Of a stretch of 64,000 nt of DNA, positions 37,189 to 46,518 are shown one piece after another. Position numbers and translations under genes: made by a program. The notes beneath the pieces were generated by a model. The model was not told the DNA's origin. It ran no database searches and worked only from the letters and a program-made list of their open reading frames with translations. Source of the DNA: Pedobacter sp. ok626 (GTDB taxonomy: Bacteria > Bacteroidota > Bacteroidia > Sphingobacteriales > Sphingobacteriaceae); NCBI RefSeq assembly GCF_900100435.1, contig NZ_FNEX01000002.1, positions 372,001 through 436,000 of the forward strand, given 5' to 3'. Each line of letters opens with the position of its first letter. The stretch's first letter is position 1.

Positions 37189-39231
37189 CTACGACTTAGC
37201 AAATCTTTCTTCAAACATTTTTTCCATGGCAAACATCTCATCCCGTAAACGGGCTGCCAATAAGAAGTCCATGTCTTTTGCAGCTTTACTCATGTCCTTA
37301 CGTGTTTTATCAATTGATCTCTGCATTTCAGCTTTGGTCATATATTGCACAATCGGATCCGCAGCCATGCTCACCTCATTTACTTCAATATATGGCTTAG
37401 CACGTTTCGTTTCGCCCGAAGAGAAATCGAGCACAGAAGTCTGCTCCAGTATCGCCTCTCTGCTTTTACCCACAGTTTTAGGTGTAATACCATTTTCGAG
37501 GTTATAAGCGACTTGCTTCTCTCTACGTCTATTGGTTTCCTCTATGGTACGCGACATGGAATCGGTCATTTTATCTGCATACATAATCACCCTTCCTCTA
37601 TCATTTCTGGCCGCCCGGCCAATAGTTTGAATCAAAGCACGATCCGAACGAAGGAAACCTTCCTTATCTGCATCTAAAATAGTCACCAATGATACTTCTG
37701 GCAAGTCCAATCCTTCTCTTAATAAGTTAATCCCGATCAACACATCAAATTCACCTAAACGTAGTCCACGTAAAATCTCTACCCGTTCCAATGTTTTAAC
37801 CTCAGAGTGGATGTAACGTACTTTAATATTCAGTCGATCCATATACTTGGTGAGCTCTTCGGCCATCCGCTTAGTCAGCGTGGTCACCAATATCCGGTCG
37901 CCCATCTTAATGGTTTTATCAATTTCATCTAGTAGATCATCTACCTGGTTAATGGCCGGACGCACTTCTATTAGTGGATCTAGTAATCCTGTAGGTCTAA
38001 TCACTTGTTCAATAACTACGCCTTCCGATTTTTGCAATTCATAATCCGCAGGTGTTGCGCTCACATAAATCGTTTGTGGTGCCAGGGCTTCAAATTCATC
38101 AAAATTCAGAGGTCTATTGTCCAATGCTGAAGGCAAACGGAAACCATATTCCACCAGCGACAACTTCCGCGATCTATCACCACCGTACATGGCTCTGATC
38201 TGAGGCACCGTAACATGGCTTTCATCAATCACCATCAAATAATCATCCGGGAAATAATCGAGCAAACAGAAGGGGCGCATACCGGGCGACCTGCCATCGA
38301 AGAATCGGGAGTAATTCTCAATTCCTGAACAATAGCCCAGTTCTTTCATCATCTCTATATCGAAATTTACGCGCTCTTCCAGTCTTTTTGCCTCCAACAT
38401 ATGTCTGTCGCCAATTAGCTGGTTTTTGCGAACTTCCAATTCTTCTTGTATCCCCCAAATGGATGAAGTAAACCTGTCCTTAGGGGTAACAAACAAATTG
38501 GCCGGGTAAATGGCCATATCTTCCAACTTTTCCAGTGTTTTTCCAGTCACCGGATCTATCACTGTTAGCTCTTCAATATCATCACCGAAAAAAGAAATGC
38601 GGTAAGCGTTATCCAGATATGCAGGAAAAATATCTACGGTATCTCCTTTTACCCTAAACGTTCCTCGCTTAAAATCATTGGTGGTACGTGCATATAAGAT
38701 CTCTACAAGGCTATGTAAAAAGGAGTTTCTGGAAATCCTTGTGCCTACAGAAAAGCGGAAAACAGATCTTGAAAAATCTTCGGGGTTACCCATACCATAG
38801 ATGCAGGAGATCGAAGATACAACGATAATATCCCTGCGCCCAGACATCAGCGCTGATGTAGTTCGCAGTCTTAGTTTTTCTATTTCCTCGTTGATACTTA
38901 AATCCTTCTCTATATAAGTGTTACTGCTGGCAATAAAGGCCTCAGGCTGGTAGTAATCGTAGTAGGATACAAAATAGTTCACTGCATTTTCCGGGAAGAA
39001 TTGTTTAAACTCTCCATAAAGTTGAGCAGCAAGGGTTTTATTGTGACTCAGAATTAGTGTTGGTTTTTGAGTTTCCTGAATGACGTTGGCAATGGTAAAC
39101 GTTTTTCCGGAACCTGTTACGCCTAATAATGTCTGATAATGTTCATCGTTATTTACACCTTCAACTAGCTGTTTAATGGCAGTTGGCTGGTCTCCAGTGG
39201 GACTGTAATCGGAAACAATATTAAATTTCAT
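37189..39231 (-). CDS. uvrB: Excinuclease ABC subunit B
   Basis: A 680-residue UvrB, the damage-verifying helicase of nucleotide excision repair. Helicase motif I is LLGVTGSGKTFTIANV (about residues 36-51), the beta-hairpin region contains VSYYDYYQPEAFIASS, motif II is DESHVTVPQIRAMYGG (about 336-351), and motifs V/VI are GINLLREGLDLPEVSLV and QTIGRAARNDRGRVIMYAD. A C-terminal UVR coiled coil for UvrC binding is present (TRKDMSKAAKDMDFLLAARLRDEM, last 60 residues). The length is normal. It is probably the first gene of a short unit with ywbE. Confidence 0.97.
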   Translation of the reverse strand: MKFNIVSDYSPTGDQPTAIKQLVEGVNNDEHYQTLLGVTGSGKTFTIANVIQETQKPTLILSHNKTLAAQLYGEFKQFFPENAVNYFVSYYDYYQPEAFIASSNTYIEKDLSINEEIEKLRLRTTSALMSGRRDIIVVSSISCIYGMGNPEDFSRSVFRFSVGTRISRNSFLHSLVEILYARTTNDFKRGTFRVKGDTVDIFPAYLDNAYRISFFGDDIEELTVIDPVTGKTLEKLEDMAIYPANLFVTPKDRFTSSIWGIQEELEVRKNQLIGDRHMLEAKRLEERVNFDIEMMKELGYCSGIENYSRFFDGRSPGMRPFCLLDYFPDDYLMVIDESHVTVPQIRAMYGGDRSRKLSLVEYGFRLPSALDNRPLNFDEFEALAPQTIYVSATPADYELQKSEGVVIEQVIRPTGLLDPLIEVRPAINQVDDLLDEIDKTIKMGDRILVTTLTKRMAEELTKYMDRLNIKVRYIHSEVKTLERVEILRGLRLGEFDVLIGINLLREGLDLPEVSLVTILDADKEGFLRSDRALIQTIGRAARNDRGRVIMYADKMTDSMSRTIEETNRRREKQVAYNLENGITPKTVGKSREAILEQTSVLDFSSGETKRAKPYIEVNEVSMAADPIVQYMTKAEMQRSIDKTRKDMSKAAKDMDFLLAARLRDEMFAMEKMFEERFAKS

Positions 39232-39283
39232 CCGTAAAGTATATTTAAGACAGGCCCTCCTGTTCTGAAGAACCTGGAACTAT

Positions 39284-39291
39284 CAAATATA
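39284..39291 (-). promoter_or_regulatory. Possible -7 element of uvrB
   Basis: On the minus strand TATATTTG matches TAnnTTTG about 53 bp upstream of the uvrB start. A -33 element is not evident because the position falls in the A-run of the neighbouring terminator. Confidence 0.35.
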
Positions 39292-39312
39292 AGGATAATT
39301 TATTTTGGGCGT

Positions 39313-39351
39313 AAAAAAAAGCTCCCCTTGAACAATTGTCCAAAGGGGAGC
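39313..39351 (-). terminator. Intrinsic terminator of the second susCD locus
   Basis: Stem GCTCCCCTT / AAGGGGAGC, extended through TGGACAATTGTTCA, followed by TTTTTTTT on the minus strand, 38 bp after the susD stop. It closes the four-gene sigma, fecR, susC, susD locus. Confidence 0.92.
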
Positions 39352-39388
39352 GCATCATAGGGCGATGTTTATATTTTGATGTTAATGA

Positions 39389-40711
39389 TTAGCGGATGTT
39401 TTGAGGTATTCCGGCTAGTTCAACGATTCCGTTTGGAATAGGAAGTGCATACCTTGGGTCGTTTGGAGGTAAGGTATAAGTTACCCCTTTAGCTTCTCTC
39501 GTTAAAGTCTCTTGAAACTCTGGTTCTTTATTTAAGCGTTTAAGATCCATCCATCTTGTCCCTCTCATCAGCAATTCCTTTCTACGTTCGCTTAAAATCA
39601 CTTTTAAAGCTACTTTTGCATCCGTAGCCGTTAAATCTGTAAAAGGTGAAATTCGCTTTTTCAATAAAGTATTTAAATCCTTCATTGCATCAGCAGCATT
39701 ACCTGCACGAGCAAAACACTCCGCTCTTGTCAGGTATAATTCATCATTGGCTATCCCCGTAAAATAAGTGGTATACTCCTCTATATTACTGTAGTAGTAG
39801 GTACCATCTCTGTTCTCTCCAAAATATAAGTACTTACGGTTATCATTTGCTGAATAAGTATCATAAAAAGCTTCACTGACCTTAAAGTCGATCATAGAAT
39901 CTGCAACGAATAACATTACCACTTCAGGATTCTTATAAAGTTCAATATACTGCAACGATGCATAATCTGTCAATGCACTATTAATCCTCAACGCCGAATC
40001 GGCGTATCTTCCAGCATTCACATAATCGTGCATAGACAGATAAGCCCTTGATAAATATGCATAAGCTGCCGGTTTTGAAGGCCGCATATTGTTAATTGGA
40101 ACAGCAGGCAATAAAGGTACTGAAGCTTTCAAATCTTTAATGATCTGTTCATACGTCTCTTTTAGATTCGGACGAGTTGTTTTCACATTAAAGTCACTGG
40201 TCTGGGTTAAGGGAATACCATAGTCAGTGGCCGCCGTAGCATTATCATACCCTCTGGTCCACAAAATAGCCGCTTCCAGGAAAGCACGGCCTCTAAATAA
40301 CAATGCTGATCCCTTTACATTGTCCCATTTAGCCGCATTCATTGTTGTGCGCTCGATCTTAGCAAGCCCCTCTAAAGAAATATTGGTATAGTATACCTGC
40401 GCATAGGTAGTTGCCCAATCATTACGTCCATTATCAGGGATACTGTTTTTGCTCCAGGTATAAAGATTCTGCTCGTAATCCTGCAATTTATTGAAGTCCG
40501 AGCTCGTCTGATAATAATCATCAGCACTTAAAATTCCGCTCAGCACACTGGATAGATTCATTTCAAGCGCATTGTCTAACAAAGCTTGAAAGTCTTCTAT
40601 TTTTGTTGGCACCATTAACTTTTTATCTGGTTTTTCATCCAGAAATTTCTTGCAGGAAGCAAACATCGTTGCTACTGCAAATAGGCATATATATAAATGA
40701 GTTCTTTTCAT
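39389..40711 (-). CDS. SusD/RagB family lipoprotein
   Basis: A 440-residue SusD-like lipoprotein with lipobox FASC (Cys20) and KKFLDEKPDKKL. Helical repeats contain AYLSRAYLSMHDYVNAGRYADSAL (TPR-like) and ELYLTRAECFARAGNAADAMKDLN, and the C-terminus has the typical RRKELLMRGTRWMDLKRL. It is about 50 residues shorter than the SusD at 4.1 kb and belongs to a different subfamily. It starts 18 bp after susC. No accessory lipoprotein or enzyme follows, so the substrate cannot be guessed. Confidence 0.93.
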   Translation of the reverse strand: MKRTHLYICLFAVATMFASCKKFLDEKPDKKLMVPTKIEDFQALLDNALEMNLSSVLSGILSADDYYQTSSDFNKLQDYEQNLYTWSKNSIPDNGRNDWATTYAQVYYTNISLEGLAKIERTTMNAAKWDNVKGSALLFRGRAFLEAAILWTRGYDNATAATDYGIPLTQTSDFNVKTTRPNLKETYEQIIKDLKASVPLLPAVPINNMRPSKPAAYAYLSRAYLSMHDYVNAGRYADSALRINSALTDYASLQYIELYKNPEVVMLFVADSMIDFKVSEAFYDTYSANDNRKYLYFGENRDGTYYYSNIEEYTTYFTGIANDELYLTRAECFARAGNAADAMKDLNTLLKKRISPFTDLTATDAKVALKVILSERRKELLMRGTRWMDLKRLNKEPEFQETLTREAKGVTYTLPPNDPRYALPIPNGIVELAGIPQNIR

Positions 40712-40729
40712 GATTTAAGGTTTTATGAT

Positions 40730-43700
40730 CTAAAAATCTGCACGTAAGCCAAATGCAAAGCTTGCTTTTGGATTTAAAACATTGTTGTATTCTGGATCGA
40801 TATCGTATTTATTCGCCTTCCATATTAAACCAAGATTACTTGCATTCACATACAATTGTAATTTCTGGAAAGGGAGTTTAGCAATCTGACTTTTTCTTAA
40901 ACTGTAAGCAAGGTTGATGAATTGCAAACGAATGTGATCTGCTTTGGTTACCAACACCTCTGACGAATTATAGAAACTTGTTCTGTTTGCATTGGCGGAG
41001 TAAATCATAGAAGGAACATTGGTATTTTGCTCATCCCCTTGTTTTTGCCAACGCAACGCATAATCTGAATGGCCAACTTTTGCTGAGGTGGCATCCAATA
41101 AGTCTGTATAATTAATAGAAGCACGTCTAAAATAATGCCCCATTTTATAGGTAATATTCACACTTAGTGTTAAATCTTTCCAACTTACCGTATTCGTAAA
41201 GTTACCGAATACCGTTGGCGTGGCCGAGCCACTGAATACCATGTTTTCGATTGGATTATTAACGCCTAATAACTCAGCATAATTCTTAGAAACTTGTCCG
41301 TTTAAATATCCCTGTGGATCTCCAGTTAAAGGATCTAACCCAGCCCATTTGTGAGACACCAAAGCATAAAGCGGTTGTCCAACCATAGGAGAAATAGATG
41401 TCCCATTTGATACATAAGCGTTGCCACCCAATGTACGCATGCGATAGCTCGTTACCTTACTCGTATTGTAATTGAAGTTAAAATTTTGCGACCACTTAAA
41501 GTCACGATCTAGAATTCTACTATTCAGTGCGATATCAACACCTCTTCCTTTCATATCGGCCACATTTTTCGTAACCGCAGCCTGACCTGTAGTGGTATAA
41601 TCCATATCAGCAGGACCAAATAGATCCGTACCTTTTTTACTATAATACTCAATACTTCCCGAAAGGATATTATTGATCACTTCAAAATCAGCTCCAATGT
41701 TAAAAATCTTCACCTGCTCCCATCTCAATTCAGGATTCGCATAATTATCTACTGCCGACTGTGGAAGAGAAGTATAGAATGCCGAACCCATCGTAATTAA
41801 GGTAGTCACCGCTGCTGTTCCTGGATGCAAGTTTCCATTTACCCCATAAGATGCCCTGAGCTTTAAGTAAGGCAAGAAAGCAAGTTTATAGAAAGCTTCA
41901 TCAGAAACATTCCATCCTGCACCTGCCGACCAAAGTGGAACTCCCTTTTCATTTGTTTTCACACCAAAAAGATTGGATTGATCCTTACGGACACTACCTG
42001 AAAGCGTGTATTTGTTCTTATACGTATACGCTGCATTTGCATAATAAGACACAAAATTATATAGTCTGTCATCTGAACCAGGAACCTCGCCCAAGGTAAC
42101 CAAGCTACCTGTCACAAAATCAGTATACCGTGTTTTATAATCAACCCGTCCTGTTTTTAGCAGATCATCATCGTACCCATAAATCTCATTCCCATCATCT
42201 TTGGTTCTAGTAGACCTTACCTCAGATCCTGCAATTGCGTCAATGCGGTGATCTCCATAAGTTTGGTTAAAATTCACTTGTCCACGAACATTCTGAGAAA
42301 CAACACCTACATTACTATTTCTTAAATATCCACCAAGAGGGATTGCATAGTCAACAATTCCTGTACCCGCATTAATCTTTGATCCTCTGTTGATTAGATC
42401 TCTAGAAAAATAACTATTTACATCTTTAAGTGTCCTACCTTTGTTTTGTTGATTCTCATATTGGTACTTCGCATCAACACTTAAACCTTTTATAATTTCA
42501 TAATTCAGTCCTGCACTGGCAACGATACTCTGTAAACTAGTCGTAGATTTATTGCTTTTATAATCTTCTAAAGGATAATATTTCCAATCTAATAATTTAC
42601 CCCCGCCAGCAACATCTGTGTAAGAACGTCTCAATACATCTATAGGTAAACTATTTCCATTACCATCTTGTAACAAGGTGTAAGGGTAAGCTTTCATTCC
42701 AATGTCATTAAGTGTGTAACCTGGCTTCCCAGATTTAGAACTCGAGTTTGTATAATACAAGCCTGTGGTGATTTGCAACTTATCTACTGGTTTAAATACA
42801 TTTACAGCACGTAGGTTCACTCTTTCAGAGGTACCCGAAAGCACATCTAATCCATGATCATATCCCCCAGAAATGTTATAGGTACTTTTTGCAGCCCCAC
42901 CTTGAAAGTTCAAAGCATACTGCTGGTTTACCGAATTGTTATATAATAGTCTTGAAGCTTGATCTCTTGAATCAATTCCTCTTAATGCATCTATTTTAGC
43001 CAACTTCTGATCATTGGTTAAAACCTTATCATATAAGGTTTCTACTACTGGGGATAAGGCCACCTTACTCCTATTCGCTTCAGCAGTTTTATAAATATCT
43101 TTGCTAAACAAAGCTTGCTCGACATCAATGAAATCACTGGTACTCATCAGCTTATAATCGTACAAGTCCGGCTTCGCTGTCAATACAACGTTTGAATTAA
43201 AACCAATCGTCAAAGGTTGATTTATCTTACCTTTTTTTGTAGTAATCACAATCACACCATTACCGGCTCTAGCGCCCCAAATAGACGCAGCTTGGGCATC
43301 TTTTAAAACATCAATACTTTCTACATCATTGGGGTTAATATTATTCAGGTCACCTTCGTAGGGAAAATTATCTAAAATGACTAGTGGGGCTTGATTCGCA
43401 TTAATGCTGCTGATTCCACGAATACTAAAAGCTGGGCGATTAGGTGCTTTATCAAAAGAAAGCCCATTAGTAATACCATCCAAACGGGCAATAATACTCT
43501 TTCCAACCTGCTCATTAAGTTTCTCATTGCTGATATGCGTAAATGAACCGTTTGCTCTCTCTTTTGGAAGCGTCTGATAACCTGTACTTACCATTACACT
43601 CACTTCTTCCAACTCGCCGGCTTTAATCTCCATTTTAATTGAAGAATTAGCCTTAAGCTCATTCACAGTGATTTCTTTGGTTTTATAACCCAGATAATTG

Positions 43701-44305
43701 ATCACCAATATTGCGTTTTCATCAACGCTTGTCAATTGGAATTCTCCATTTCCATTGGTTTGCGTGGTTTTACTGCCATCCTTTGTTTTAACTGTCGCTC
43801 CAGGTAAAGGCAATCCTTTTTCATCCAGAACTCTACCCTTTACTTCTACTGCAGCAATAAAATCAATTACTTTATCAAAAAAGCTCTTTTGCTTGATATG
43901 GATCACAATACTGTTATCTTCAATAGCATAAGATAGTGGCTGTCTTAATAAACATTTATCCAATACCTCATTCAAATCAGCATTTTTAAAATCAACATTG
44001 ATGGTTTTTGCCGCATTAATACTTTTATCAGCATAAAAAACTTCATACCCTGTTTGTTTGGTGATCTCTTTAAATATTTGCTCCAATGTTGCCCCTTTCT
44101 GCTTATAGGTAAGCTTCTGCGCAAAACCGGCAGCAGCAACCTGTAACAGGCAGGTGGTCATGATCAATACGACTAGTTTAGCGCGCATAAGTAGTTTTCT
44201 TTTCCCAGTCTCACTAAATCTGCTCATCGCTAGATTTATAATGAACGGGAGTTTTTGAGGCAGCCGGGACTGTGGCATGCCTAGGTTAAAAGCATTTAAT
44301 TTCAT
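40730..44305 (-). CDS. SusC/RagA TonB-dependent outer-membrane transporter with STN domain
   Basis: A 1191-residue transporter with a long N-terminal extension before the signal segment (LVVLIMTTCLLQVAAAGFAQ, about 44-63), an STN domain (about 65-135, ATLEQIFKEITKQTGYEVFYA), a carboxypeptidase-regulatory-like domain (VKGRVLDEKGLPLPGATVK to INYLGYKTKEITV), a plug (SFDKAPNRPAFSIRGISSI, ESIDVLKDAQAASIWGARAGNGVIVITTKKG) and a barrel ending FGLRADF. The STN domain implies signalling through the upstream FecR. Several in-frame Met codons make the exact start uncertain; the first gives the same MKLN opening as the other SusC. Confidence 0.94.
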   Translation of the reverse strand: MKLNAFNLGMPQSRLPQKLPFIINLAMSRFSETGKRKLLMRAKLVVLIMTTCLLQVAAAGFAQKLTYKQKGATLEQIFKEITKQTGYEVFYADKSINAAKTINVDFKNADLNEVLDKCLLRQPLSYAIEDNSIVIHIKQKSFFDKVIDFIAAVEVKGRVLDEKGLPLPGATVKTKDGSKTTQTNGNGEFQLTSVDENAILVINYLGYKTKEITVNELKANSSIKMEIKAGELEEVSVMVSTGYQTLPKERANGSFTHISNEKLNEQVGKSIIARLDGITNGLSFDKAPNRPAFSIRGISSINANQAPLVILDNFPYEGDLNNINPNDVESIDVLKDAQAASIWGARAGNGVIVITTKKGKINQPLTIGFNSNVVLTAKPDLYDYKLMSTSDFIDVEQALFSKDIYKTAEANRSKVALSPVVETLYDKVLTNDQKLAKIDALRGIDSRDQASRLLYNNSVNQQYALNFQGGAAKSTYNISGGYDHGLDVLSGTSERVNLRAVNVFKPVDKLQITTGLYYTNSSSKSGKPGYTLNDIGMKAYPYTLLQDGNGNSLPIDVLRRSYTDVAGGGKLLDWKYYPLEDYKSNKSTTSLQSIVASAGLNYEIIKGLSVDAKYQYENQQNKGRTLKDVNSYFSRDLINRGSKINAGTGIVDYAIPLGGYLRNSNVGVVSQNVRGQVNFNQTYGDHRIDAIAGSEVRSTRTKDDGNEIYGYDDDLLKTGRVDYKTRYTDFVTGSLVTLGEVPGSDDRLYNFVSYYANAAYTYKNKYTLSGSVRKDQSNLFGVKTNEKGVPLWSAGAGWNVSDEAFYKLAFLPYLKLRASYGVNGNLHPGTAAVTTLITMGSAFYTSLPQSAVDNYANPELRWEQVKIFNIGADFEVINNILSGSIEYYSKKGTDLFGPADMDYTTTGQAAVTKNVADMKGRGVDIALNSRILDRDFKWSQNFNFNYNTSKVTSYRMRTLGGNAYVSNGTSISPMVGQPLYALVSHKWAGLDPLTGDPQGYLNGQVSKNYAELLGVNNPIENMVFSGSATPTVFGNFTNTVSWKDLTLSVNITYKMGHYFRRASINYTDLLDATSAKVGHSDYALRWQKQGDEQNTNVPSMIYSANANRTSFYNSSEVLVTKADHIRLQFINLAYSLRKSQIAKLPFQKLQLYVNASNLGLIWKANKYDIDPEYNNVLNPKASFAFGLRADF

Positions 44306-44312
44306 AGTTTTG
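44305..44312 (+). promoter_or_regulatory. Putative antisense -7 box at the second susC start
   Basis: TAGTTTTG fits TAnnTTTG and, exactly as at the first locus (9090), starts on the first base of the complement of the susC ATG. A clear -33 TTTG is not visible. It would start a transcript near 44319. Confidence 0.35.
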
Positions 44313-44318
44313 TTTAGT

Positions 44319-44427
44319 TGGGTTAATGCCAGAAATGATTACAATTTTTTCTTCCGGTGCATTACCGGAAAGGGGTTAACTCATCATTTTAACCGGAGCG
44401 TGCTGAGAACACGCTCCGGCTTTTTTT
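44319..44427 (+). ncRNA. Predicted antisense small RNA at the susC 5' leader (locus 2)
   Basis: A candidate transcript of about 109 nt, complementary to the susC leader, runs from the antisense -7 box to a strong terminator. It contains an additional hairpin TTCCGGT / ACCGGAA (44352-44370). The layout copies that at 9104-9190 although the sequences are otherwise different, which favours a functional reason. Expression is untested. Confidence 0.4.
44393..44427 (+). terminator. Intrinsic terminator antisense to the susC leader
   Basis: Perfect 10-bp stem CCGGAGCGTG / CACGCTCCGG with a 7-nt loop, followed by C and seven T residues on the plus strand. No plus-strand coding gene ends here. On the minus strand it is followed by TTAAAATG, which is not a terminator tail. 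Confidence 0.75.
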
Positions 44428-44506
44428 ATAGTACCCTTTTGATTTCAGGATTATAGTAAATGTCTATTCATTGTGTGTGTTGGTTTTTGTTGATATGGTT
44501 AATGAT

Positions 44507-45736
44507 TTATTTTAATACGGTTATTCTTCGATCCTTAATTTTAAAACTCACCACTCCGGTCATTTCAAGTCGACGTAGTACTTTCTCTACCCGATCAAAC
44601 CGGGATAATGTACCGCTAAAGGTTTCTTGTTTGGGCACGCTACCAGCATATACGACTTCTACATCGTACCAGCGTGAAATTTTTCTCATGATGCCTTCCA
44701 AACTTTCATTCTTAAAAATGAACTTGTTACTTTTCCAGTCTATGCTTCTTTCCAAATCAGCTTGCTGAACGACAAAATCATCCGCAGTTAATACAGCCTC
44801 CTGTCCCGGTTTTAAGATCACATTATGGCTTCTACCGGCCTGGCTAACCTTTACAGAGCCTTCGAGCAAAGTAGTCTTTGTATTTGCCTCATCGGCGTAA
44901 GCATTAATGTTAAAATGTGTACCCAACACTTCCACCTCTTGCTTGCCGCTAACGACAACAAAGGCCAGTTTTTGGGGCGAATTAACCTTGGCTACCTCAA
45001 AGTAAGCTTCGCCGCTTAATTCAACTTTTCTTTGAGTCAAACCAGAGAAAGTTGATGGGAACTTTAGGGAAGAAGCGGCGTTTAGCCATACTTTGGTGCC
45101 ATCCGGCAAATTCACTTGATATTGGCCTCCTCTCGGAGTGGTTAGAGTATTTATATGCGCATTATCAGCAGCGGTACCGCCTGCACTTTGAGCTTGTTTA
45201 TTGTTATAAACCAATTGACCGCTTTGAGTTTTTGTGACTAAAGTACCAGCCTCATTGGCAAGCTGACCGTTCTTTGCGTCTTCCAAGTTGATAACAGTAC
45301 CATTGTCTAAAGTTAAAACAGCCTTATTCCCACCGGGAGTAATTACAGGTTGTTCGTCTCTGCTGGTATTCTGTGCTTGCTGATTTTCTGATAGGTTTTT
45401 GTTATTGAAAAAATAAAGACCAATCGTGCTAACCATTAGCAACAAGGCGGCAACAGCGGTTAATCTGCTCCAGTTACGCTTCCTTACCATTGGAGTAAGC
45501 ATAACTGATTCTGCATCTGCCTCATGATTGAATACATGCTGTAACAGGTTCGCCTTTTCTGATGAATTTAATTGGTATTCAGGTCCTGTATTGCGGACTG
45601 CATCTGCCAGCAGATCGTTAAACTCCAATTCATTGGCAGAGTCGTTAACCAGAGCATAAAATTCCGCCAGCTCAGTTTCGGAACAACTTTTGTTTAAATA
45701 CTGATTTAACAGGTAAGGAAGTCTTTGATTCATCAT
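44507..45736 (-). CDS. FecR family anti-sigma factor
   Basis: A 409-residue membrane regulator with a cytoplasmic N-terminus (YLNKSCSETELAEFYALV), a transmembrane helix (LTAVAALLLMVSTIGLYFF, about residues 92-110), a FecR domain (PGGNKAVLTLDNGTVINLEDAK, TPRGGQYQVNLPDGTKVWLNAAS, ELSGEAYFEVAK, VLGTHFNINAYAD) and a DUF4974-like C-terminal domain (KISRWYDVEVVYAG to the end). It should relay the SusC STN signal to the ECF sigma factor 96 bp upstream. Confidence 0.93.
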   Translation of the reverse strand: MMNQRLPYLLNQYLNKSCSETELAEFYALVNDSANELEFNDLLADAVRNTGPEYQLNSSEKANLLQHVFNHEADAESVMLTPMVRKRNWSRLTAVAALLLMVSTIGLYFFNNKNLSENQQAQNTSRDEQPVITPGGNKAVLTLDNGTVINLEDAKNGQLANEAGTLVTKTQSGQLVYNNKQAQSAGGTAADNAHINTLTTPRGGQYQVNLPDGTKVWLNAASSLKFPSTFSGLTQRKVELSGEAYFEVAKVNSPQKLAFVVVSGKQEVEVLGTHFNINAYADEANTKTTLLEGSVKVSQAGRSHNVILKPGQEAVLTADDFVVQQADLERSIDWKSNKFIFKNESLEGIMRKISRWYDVEVVYAGSVPKQETFSGTLSRFDRVEKVLRRLEMTGVVSFKIKDRRITVLK

Positions 45737-45832
45737 AGCTCAATAGCATACTTTTCATATACATTGACACGGAAAAATAAGACTCGGGGGAGTCTGGTTG
45801 AAAATAATTTTAAAATAATGCATTACCGTTCT

Positions 45833-46453
45833 CTATGGCATCAATATCGTCACCACGACTATTGGAATTCCCATTTTTTTGAGATGTTTTCTTAAGCCGC
45901 CGAGTGCCGCCTTCATATGCGAATGAACAGTTGATGGTGCAATATTGAGCCTAATGGCAGCCTGTTCATACGTAAGCCCTTCTTTATGGCAAAGCGCATA
46001 CACAGATTGTTGCTGGGGTGGTAATTTGGCAATAGCATCCTGCATCAGCTGCAGCGTATCCTTATAGGCCAACGACTGTTCGGTGGTATGATCTGGAAAA
46101 TTCTCATCGGCCTCCAAACTATCCAACACCTTATCCTTTGCAATATTTCGCAAAGCATTGAAAGATAGGTTGCGGGTAATTCTATTGATATAGGCGTCAA
46201 AATTTACAATTGTTTCTAAAGATGCCCGGTTTAGCCAGATATTTAAAAACACATCCTGAATAATTTCCTCCGCCAGTACTTTAGATCGAGTAAGTTTAAA
46301 AGCAAAAGTGTAAAGATTGGAATACTTAGCTTCAAATAAAGCGGAAAAGGCAATATGATCCCCCTTGGCAGTCGCCTTAAGTAGTTTTATGTCATCAACT
46401 TTTCCTTCTTCTTGCAGCCCTTCAGGCCCTCCGTATGTCGTTGTAAGTGGCAA
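45833..46453 (-). CDS. ECF RNA polymerase sigma-70 factor
   Basis: A 206-residue sigma factor with region 2 (about 38-105: FSALFEAKYSNLYTFAFKLTR, LAEEIIQDVFLNIWLNR) and region 4 (about 150-195: KLPPQQQSVYALCHKEGLTYEQAAIRLNIAPSTVHSHMKAAL). It should activate the adjacent fecR/susC/susD genes. Its promoter overlaps the start codon of the divergent DUF7033 gene. Confidence 0.93.
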   Translation of the reverse strand: MPLTTTYGGPEGLQEEGKVDDIKLLKATAKGDHIAFSALFEAKYSNLYTFAFKLTRSKVLAEEIIQDVFLNIWLNRASLETIVNFDAYINRITRNLSFNALRNIAKDKVLDSLEADENFPDHTTEQSLAYKDTLQLMQDAIAKLPPQQQSVYALCHKEGLTYEQAAIRLNIAPSTVHSHMKAALGGLRKHLKKMGIPIVVVTILMP

Positions 46454-46488
46454 TTCTAATCTCTAACTATAAATACAATGCTGAATAT

Positions 46489-46518
46489 CAAAGATAATGT
46501 TAAATTTATGATATGAAA
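46489..46518 (-). promoter_or_regulatory. Predicted promoter of the second ECF sigma gene
   Basis: Read on the minus strand, TATCTTTG (46489-46496) matches TAnnTTTG and TTTC (46515-46518) lies 18 nt upstream as a near -33 element. The leader would be about 30 nt. The -33 region overlaps the first codons of the divergent gene. Confidence 0.45.
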
